DNA of 64,000 bases from Burhinus oedicnemus. Its lineage: Eukaryota; Chordata; Aves; Charadriiformes; Burhinidae. How positions within the stretch are numbered: the stretch's first letter is position 1; each line of letters opens with the position of its first letter. Below are positions 59,401 through 64,000 of the stretch, piece by piece. The stretch is from contig VFFE01007653.1 in the NCBI GenBank assembly GCA_008921705.1, positions 1,937,529-2,001,528 of the forward strand, written 5' to 3'. The notes below the pieces were generated by a model, which was not told where the DNA came from, ran no database searches, and saw nothing but the letters and a program-made list of their open reading frames with translations. A program made the position numbers and the translations under genes.

Positions 59401-61720
59401 TTTAGCTCCTCTACTTCTGTCACAACCTTGTCCATTGGATTCAGAGGTGTGTCACGATGGAAGAGAGATTTGAAGATTACAGGAGACTGGTACTTATGTA
59501 AACGGGGAAAACAGCAAGTATCTGGCAAATAAAACTGTATAATTTGGCATAACCCTGCAAATTTGATTTTTTTTTTTTTTTACTGTTAACAGAGAACAAT
59601 CTGCAAAAAGCCTCTCATATATGAGTCTTCATCCTGGTGGAAAGGGGAGAGGAAAGACACTACTGCCATGCACTGACTAAATTTATCACCTGGAGATCCA
59701 TCAGATTTGCATCTGAGAAGCAGAAAGGACAATGTGGTCAGCAGTCATGGCTGTACTACCATGGGTAGTATAATACTAATAGTAAAAAAGATCAATTGAG
59801 AACAAGCAGTGCCACACAAAAGAAGTTCAGAACAAAGAAACTGAGCAAAAATACACACGCAGTATTAAAGCAGGGACTATTCACTAGAATACCCCATCAT
59901 TTCAATTAAACCTAAAAAAAATTTTAATCTTTATGCAAGCCACATTTTAGTACCAGTATTTTGAGACATATTTGTAACATATAAAGTGTGCTAATAACTA
60001 TGAAAATAACTATCTTCAGAGAGCAGATTGTCATAACCCTGTTGAAAGTGTTGATGTTTAACGTATACTTACTCTGTTCTTTCCCATCTTCGGGTTTATA
60101 AAATATTGTATAGTTACAGATAAATCCATTTCTTTTATGCTTTGAAATCTCTTTCCATTTTATTGTTACTTCATTTTTCCCTGGAACACCTGTGTCAGGC
60201 ACAGGTCCTTCTGATGGCCCTACACAGAAGCATTATAAATTAGAAAAAGTAGTACAATAGTCTAAGTAGCACAATGCGCTACTCTGTGCTACCCATATCA
60301 GTAACATTAGGGACAGCAAAGGTACAAGTAAATATGTCATCTTAGGTCTCCGATATAGCCCTTAACTTTTCCCACCCTCTTCAATGTGTGATTTCTTCTG
60401 GTAACACTTCCTCTCACCTATTCTGGCCTTTGCACAGTTCTCAGTGTTACTGCACCTGAACACCTCAAGATCATTAAAAGGTTCTATCCTCACAGTATCA
60501 GAGAGAGATCAGGAGGTTAAACACCCTTATGCACTCAAGGGGGAACTCAGGCACAAGGTCACTGTGTATGCAGGATGTCTCCGGCTGAGCTGAGATTCAA
60601 CTGGGGTGTCCAGCACCCCCAGTCTTTGTCCATTATATTAAACAAAGTCTTCTACTTACACATTACAACCTCACATGCATTGCTTGTAACTTGGAAGCAA
60701 GAGTTCCCTGTGCTTCAGTTTTAAAACAAAAATATCATCCTTCCCATTCTCTGACAACCTTTAGTACTGTCACAGTTCCCTACAAACAGGAAAGCACTCA
60801 AAACAAAGTTCTAATTGTGCTAATAAGCATTACTCAAACATACAATACTGCATGACCTCCTCCTAGTAATTCATGCTGTTTAGTAGTGCATTCTACTATG
60901 TGTGTGCACGCTTACATAGACCTATATATACACAGGCACACACAAATTGACATTTTAACTTGAAATCTTAAAATTACCAGTAAACTATATTCTTACAGCT
61001 GGCTGTATAAATCACTGAATTCACATTAAACTTCTACAAATAAAGAAACCTACATTCCCTCCCACCCTCTAAACACTATTTCTTCCACAGTTTCTATCCA
61101 ATTGCAAACATGATGGCTTCTTACCATTTTTAATAAACAGGACTGCAAATATTTTGTTAGATTACAAATTTTAACAAAAAGCAAGCTTTTCAAACCATCC
61201 ATTTTATTTAGTGAGTAGAATTTCCTCATATATTAGGACTGATAAATGCAGTCAAGCATTAAAATCAAGTCTAATTATGTATCTAAATGAGCTGTAACAT
61301 TTAAGAGATAGAAAGTTTAAAAAACTATTTCCTGTTTGTAGCTATATATTTTCCAAGTGCTTTATATACAGTATGTAAACTTTAAAACAAATGACTGATT
61401 CAAGCAGCAACGTACCTACATCACAAGATACAAATTTTCTTTACTGAACAATTCAGTAGCTGATCTACAAACAGGAATCAGGAAGCCCATATCCAATTTT
61501 TTTTCAGCATTGACATCTCTCCTTCAGTAATGCCAGTACCAAATTTCTCAAAGATAATACACCCTGAGAGACAGACTACAACACACCTTTCACAATATTA
61601 TTAATTTAAAACACGTACTTTTTTCTTGAACATAAGTTTGTATGGAATATGGAGCTGCTACTTTATTTCCATGGAGAGGATATACTGAGATGTTATAGCA
61701 TATAAATGGTTTAAAGTTTC
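52846..61720 (-). CDS. IL31RA: Interleukin-31 receptor subunit alpha (gp130-like), 3' part, six coding exons, partial
   Basis: IL31RA is a class I cytokine receptor at the cell surface. In mammals it pairs with OSMR to bind IL-31 and activates JAK1/JAK2 and STAT3/STAT5. The window holds 386 codons plus stop. These give the second half of one fibronectin III domain (KPFICYNISVYP), a full fibronectin domain with NGFICNYTIFYKP, the transmembrane segment, box 1 (CWPDIPNPAE) and the tail. NPYLKNSVKTREFL near the end is diagnostic, since it is nearly the same in mammalian IL31RA. Splice sites and phases agree throughout and no stop interrupts the frame, so the gene looks functional. The exons for the signal peptide, cytokine-binding module and first fibronectin domains lie beyond 64000. 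It is convergent with IL6ST, as in mammals. A second gp130-like paralogue is the only realistic alternative and fits less well. Confidence 0.93.
53446..54261 (-). other. IL31RA: IL31RA last intron (non-coding)
   Basis: 0.8 kb of AT-rich intron, with donor ATG/GTAATA at its upstream end and acceptor CTGACAG at its downstream end. No repeat recognised. Confidence 0.85.
54262..54340 (-). CDS. IL31RA: IL31RA coding exon: box 1 region
   Basis: A 79-nt exon encoding FKKVCWPDIPNPAESMAVEW then PLDASM. It carries box 1 (WPDIPNP), the JAK docking site, and parallels the 82-nt IL6ST box 1 exon in phase. The acceptor is GATAG and the donor ATG/GTAATA. Confidence 0.93.
54341..55914 (-). other. IL31RA: IL31RA intron (non-coding)
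   Basis: 1.6 kb of AT-rich sequence between the transmembrane and box 1 exons. No coding potential or recognised repeat. Confidence 0.8.
55915..56008 (-). CDS. IL31RA: IL31RA coding exon: transmembrane segment
   Basis: A 94-nt exon. It starts NKED and is followed by the hydrophobic helix VIFIALPVGLSMLFLLGLWI with TCIL and then the basic stop KKH. Phases (2 nt of a codon at each end) match the 97-nt IL6ST transmembrane exon. The donor is CATGC/GTGAGT. Confidence 0.92.
56009..57188 (-). other. IL31RA: IL31RA intron containing an old CR1 fragment
   Basis: 1.2 kb intron. Its middle part (56310-56475) is a degraded CR1 3' end, listed separately. Nothing else was recognised. Confidence 0.8.
56310..56475 (-). 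repeat. CR1 LINE 3'-end fragment, degraded
   Basis: Read on the + strand, 'agaatcacacagtaattcag' followed by 'atctgtagatcacctcgtcc' is a diverged reverse complement of the CR1 3' terminus. The downstream part about 'accacctctctgggcacctg' is CR1 3' UTR. It lies in sense with IL31RA. Confidence 0.65.
57189..57329 (-). CDS. IL31RA: IL31RA coding exon: membrane-proximal fibronectin III domain, second half
   Basis: A 141-nt exon encoding ETVNSDVLQYRLKSLQANTQ, YTVYIMASNEAGGTRGEP and KTFKTLKF. It has the same length and phase as IL6ST exon 12. The acceptor is CTAAAAAG and the donor TTCA/GTAAGT. Confidence 0.92.
57330..60072 (-). other. IL31RA: IL31RA intron (non-coding) with one CR1 insertion
   Basis: 2.7 kb of AT-rich intron. 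A CR1 fragment on the opposite strand sits at 58659-58846. A T-run lies at 59567-59581. No further element was recognised. Confidence 0.8.
58659..58846 (+). mobile_element. CR1 LINE 3'-end fragment, antisense to IL31RA
   Basis: About 190 bp of CR1 3' UTR, starting 'ggcactggaacaggttgccc' and ending 'ccattctatgcttctgtgat'. It is flanked by CTAAAA-like sequence on both sides, a possible target-site duplication. It is less diverged than the fragment at 56310-56475. Confidence 0.85.
60073..60219 (-). CDS. IL31RA: IL31RA coding exon: membrane-proximal fibronectin III domain, first half
   Basis: A 147-nt exon encoding PSEGPVPDTGVPGKNEVTIK, then WKEISKHKRNGFICNYTIFY and KPEDGKEQ. Human IL31RA has the closely similar WKEIPKSERKGIICNYTIFY. 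It has the same length and phase as IL6ST exon 11. The donor is CAGA/GTAAGT. Confidence 0.95.
60220..61618 (-). other. IL31RA: IL31RA intron (non-coding)
   Basis: 1.4 kb AT-rich intron. A short TGTG/CACA-rich tract lies at 60899-60950. No repeat family was recognised. Confidence 0.8.
61619..61720 (-). CDS. IL31RA: IL31RA coding exon: fibronectin III domain (second membrane-proximal), second half
   Basis: A 102-nt exon encoding NFKPFICYNISVYPLHGNKV then AAPYSIQTYVQEK. It has the same length and phase as IL6ST exon 10. It follows the mammalian IL31RA pattern 'KPFWCYNISVYPMLHDKVGEPYSIQAYAKE'-like only in shorter blocks. The acceptor is TTTACAG and the donor AAAAA/GTACGT. This is the most 5' IL31RA exon I could find. 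Confidence 0.9.
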
Positions 61721-64000
61721 CTGTAAAGCGAAAAAAGGATTATTTACATACAATTCTCTATGTGAGATTAACACAATGAAAGTAGAATAAATCACAGTAT
61801 AGTTCTAAATATACTGTTAAAGACCTCTATTTTCTTCAACTTTTTAGCAAGCACAATATATATTTATTGCCTCAAATGCTCATTATTGCCCTTAACACAA
61901 TGAATTTTATTTAGTAGTATTCATAAGAGCACTTGGTTTCTGACTCATTTTTCACTAGAAATACTTTAAATGGGTAATTATACTTCAGCCTTTTACAGCT
62001 TCTCTATATGAAGCCATTTATCTCATAAAAGTTTAAGGGTTTGGAGGAAGTTTTTATTTTCAAATAACCAGTATTAAATGATACTTCCTGGAATATTTTT
62101 TAATTTCATATATCTTTAGGTTTACTGCTCTGCAGAAGAGAGTTTTGTCTCATGCATCAAACAACTTAAAAGGCACAATGGAGCCCCAGCTCTTAACTCC
62201 ATGTTGATGTTCCAGATATGCCAACTGTAGATCTGCTTCTAACCATTTCTAACTCAAAAGTACAATTGTACAAGTGAAATCTCTGCAGTAGAATTTTGTA
62301 TGTTTCAAGACATAGTTCAAGCTTCTGGAAATGAAATTTTGAAATCTGAACAATCCCGCAGCCAAGCAGTCAACAGGGTGCACCCCCTACTTACAAGCAA
62401 CTCTCATCAACTCTGAGAGGACACATCTGTGGCTTTATACTCTGTGGGATGAATCCAGTATAAAGGGCTTCCTAGACCATTCCTCCTCAAGATCCGCAGC
62501 TTGTTCAGCAAGAATAATGGCTATCAGCAGATACTTGCACTATATCAGCTCTCTGCTGCTTCTTCAGTCCCTCACACTTATTGCAACCCAGCAAAAGTTA
62601 CGATGGCCCACATGCCACCCTTAAAATAATTCCACAAAAGAATGCCAGAATCCAACCTGAATAACAGTAAGTCTGAATTTGCTTTGACGTTTCTAATGTG
62701 ACTTGTGCTTAGGGTAAGCAAAGATCTAATAATGCTGAGGAGGAACGTTGGTTTTTTTATATATATTGAGAACAGCTATAAATAGCATTTATTCCTCACA
62801 GTAAATTGCTGAAATAGTGTAACTTTCAGCATAAGACTCAAGACTCACCCATCTCAGTTCATGTGTAATGAACTGCTCTTGAATTTTACTTCAAGGAAAT
62901 TTTTGTTTAATTTGTTTTACTGTACCACAGAAACAGTATTCAAATCACAGTTGTCTGAGCCAGCAAGACAAATTTCATGTGCAAGCTACCTATATTCATC
63001 ATTAACGAACCAAGTGTTCCTTTTCACTTCAGAAAATGCAGGGCACTTGTTTTCTGAAAACTTTGGATATTCTTTTTCTTGATGTAGGATTCAGAAAGAT
63101 CCTTATACGAAAAAGAACAGCTTTCAAGTTTGATAATTTGATTTCCTTAGTGAGGAAGCAAAGAACTAATAATCCAAAATTAACTTATCACATATATTAC
63201 ATATATGAAACATTTTCACCATTATTCCTGTGTTTGTAAAAAAAAAAATAAAAAAAAATCCAAACATATAAAGAATAGCAGATGCATTTCACTAAAGATA
63301 ATGTGCATGGGTGTCACAGTTTGGGGCTAGATTGGCCACCGAGGCGAATGACAGATGCTCTCCCCCACCTCTCTCTTCAAGGAGATCAACATTCACATCA
63401 ACATTCACAGTTTTGCCTTTGGACATATCTCTTGAACTCTGCACATTGTTTGTTTTTTCATTGAAACTACATACACACAGTCAAAACATTACTATTTAGA
63501 AAGATCACCTGTTAGAAAAAAAGTCAGCCTCTAAAACAAAAAAAGTGAGCAGGTCCTCACCTATTTGTCATTGCATCATAAGGCCACTGAAATGCCTCAG
63601 GTCATAATACAAATGTGATTACATGATACGTAACATGCCAGATGATTGACTAATCACTCCACTTGCTTATTTTAAAGTAGAATTCTCCCTCAAATCCTCT
63701 TTCAGGTTTCTTGCTCTCTCTCTAACACATATGAAGGCACATGATCTTTTCACATCTCCAAATTCATTTTTTTCTTTCTAGATTTCTCAGCTAAAATAGC
63801 ATACATCTGTCACAGGCCTCCCTATGGGAAGATTCATGGCATAAGATCAAGCCACAGAAGCGCTTAAACATGAAATCTGTAGCCTAATCTTATATGGGAA
63901 CAAACACCATCTTGTATGTCGTTTGAAAATTTGAGAGCTAAAATAGCTATTAAATTACATGCAAAGATTTCAATAAAGCACGTAATAGTTATTTTTTAAA
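61721..64000 (-). other. IL31RA: IL31RA intron, running out of the window
   Basis: I searched the minus strand for the exon corresponding to IL6ST 26076-26252 (an IEW-type fibronectin strand) and found none. The interval is read as part of a long intron. It contains A-runs near 63239-63258 and a possible LTR fragment at 63312. Confidence 0.55.
63312..63440 (+). mobile_element. Possible avian LTR fragment
   Basis: The stretch starts TGTCACAGTTTGGGGC. Its 'gattggccaccgaggcgaat' and 'gacagatgctctcccccacc' words resemble the beginning of a bird LTR family. The right boundary is unclear and identification is from memory of the pattern only. Confidence 0.35.

Noticed and set aside
62940..63060. 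Minus-strand stretch with an acceptor-like TTTTCAG, an open frame of about 20 codons and a donor-like GGTAGC, considered as an IL31RA exon
   Set aside because: The translation does not resemble the fibronectin strand expected there, the length is wrong and the donor is weak.

Overview
The window is vertebrate nuclear DNA, almost certainly avian. It has long introns with GT-AG splicing, several 5'-truncated CR1 LINEs (the dominant retroposon of birds) and two LTRs of the kind common in neoavian genomes. The two genes are the cytokine receptors IL6ST (gp130) and IL31RA. They lie side by side on the Z chromosome in chicken, so a Z-linked segment of a non-galliform bird is the most likely source. 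That placement is inference from synteny, not read from the sequence.

Layout. Positions 1-450 are a CpG-rich island with the probable IL6ST promoter and non-coding first exon. The coding part of IL6ST runs on the + strand from 7047 to 33201 in 15 exons. I could trace all of them with consistent splice sites and phases. They sum to 2760 nt, or 919 codons plus stop, essentially the mammalian gp130 length. The sixth coding intron (15030-23502) holds an old LTR that was split twice by CR1 insertions. The region 33202-34640 looks like the IL6ST 3' UTR with three poly(A) signals. The region 34641-52845 is intergenic or 3' UTR sequence. It includes a GC/CpG-rich stretch at about 39.6-41.25 kb and a cluster of minus-strand CR1 sequence at 46.0-49.1 kb, into which a solo LTR has inserted.

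The last six coding exons of IL31RA lie on the - strand between 61720 and 52846. They encode the end of one fibronectin domain, a further fibronectin domain, the transmembrane segment, box 1 and the cytoplasmic tail. The 5' exons are outside the window. The two genes are convergent (tail to tail). Their corresponding exons have the same lengths and phases (102/102, 147/147, 141/141, 97/94 and 82/79 nt), which shows they are ancient duplicates.

IL6ST is the shared signalling subunit for the IL-6 family. IL31RA is its close relative, which in mammals pairs with OSMR to receive IL-31. Both signal through box-1-bound JAKs and tail tyrosines that recruit STATs. I see no CRISPR array, tRNA, rRNA or convincing additional protein gene. 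Apart from the two receptors the coding potential is decayed CR1 reverse transcriptase. I found no undescribed biological system. The points most worth following are the bird IL31RA tail extension, the nested repeats and the intergenic CpG-rich stretch.
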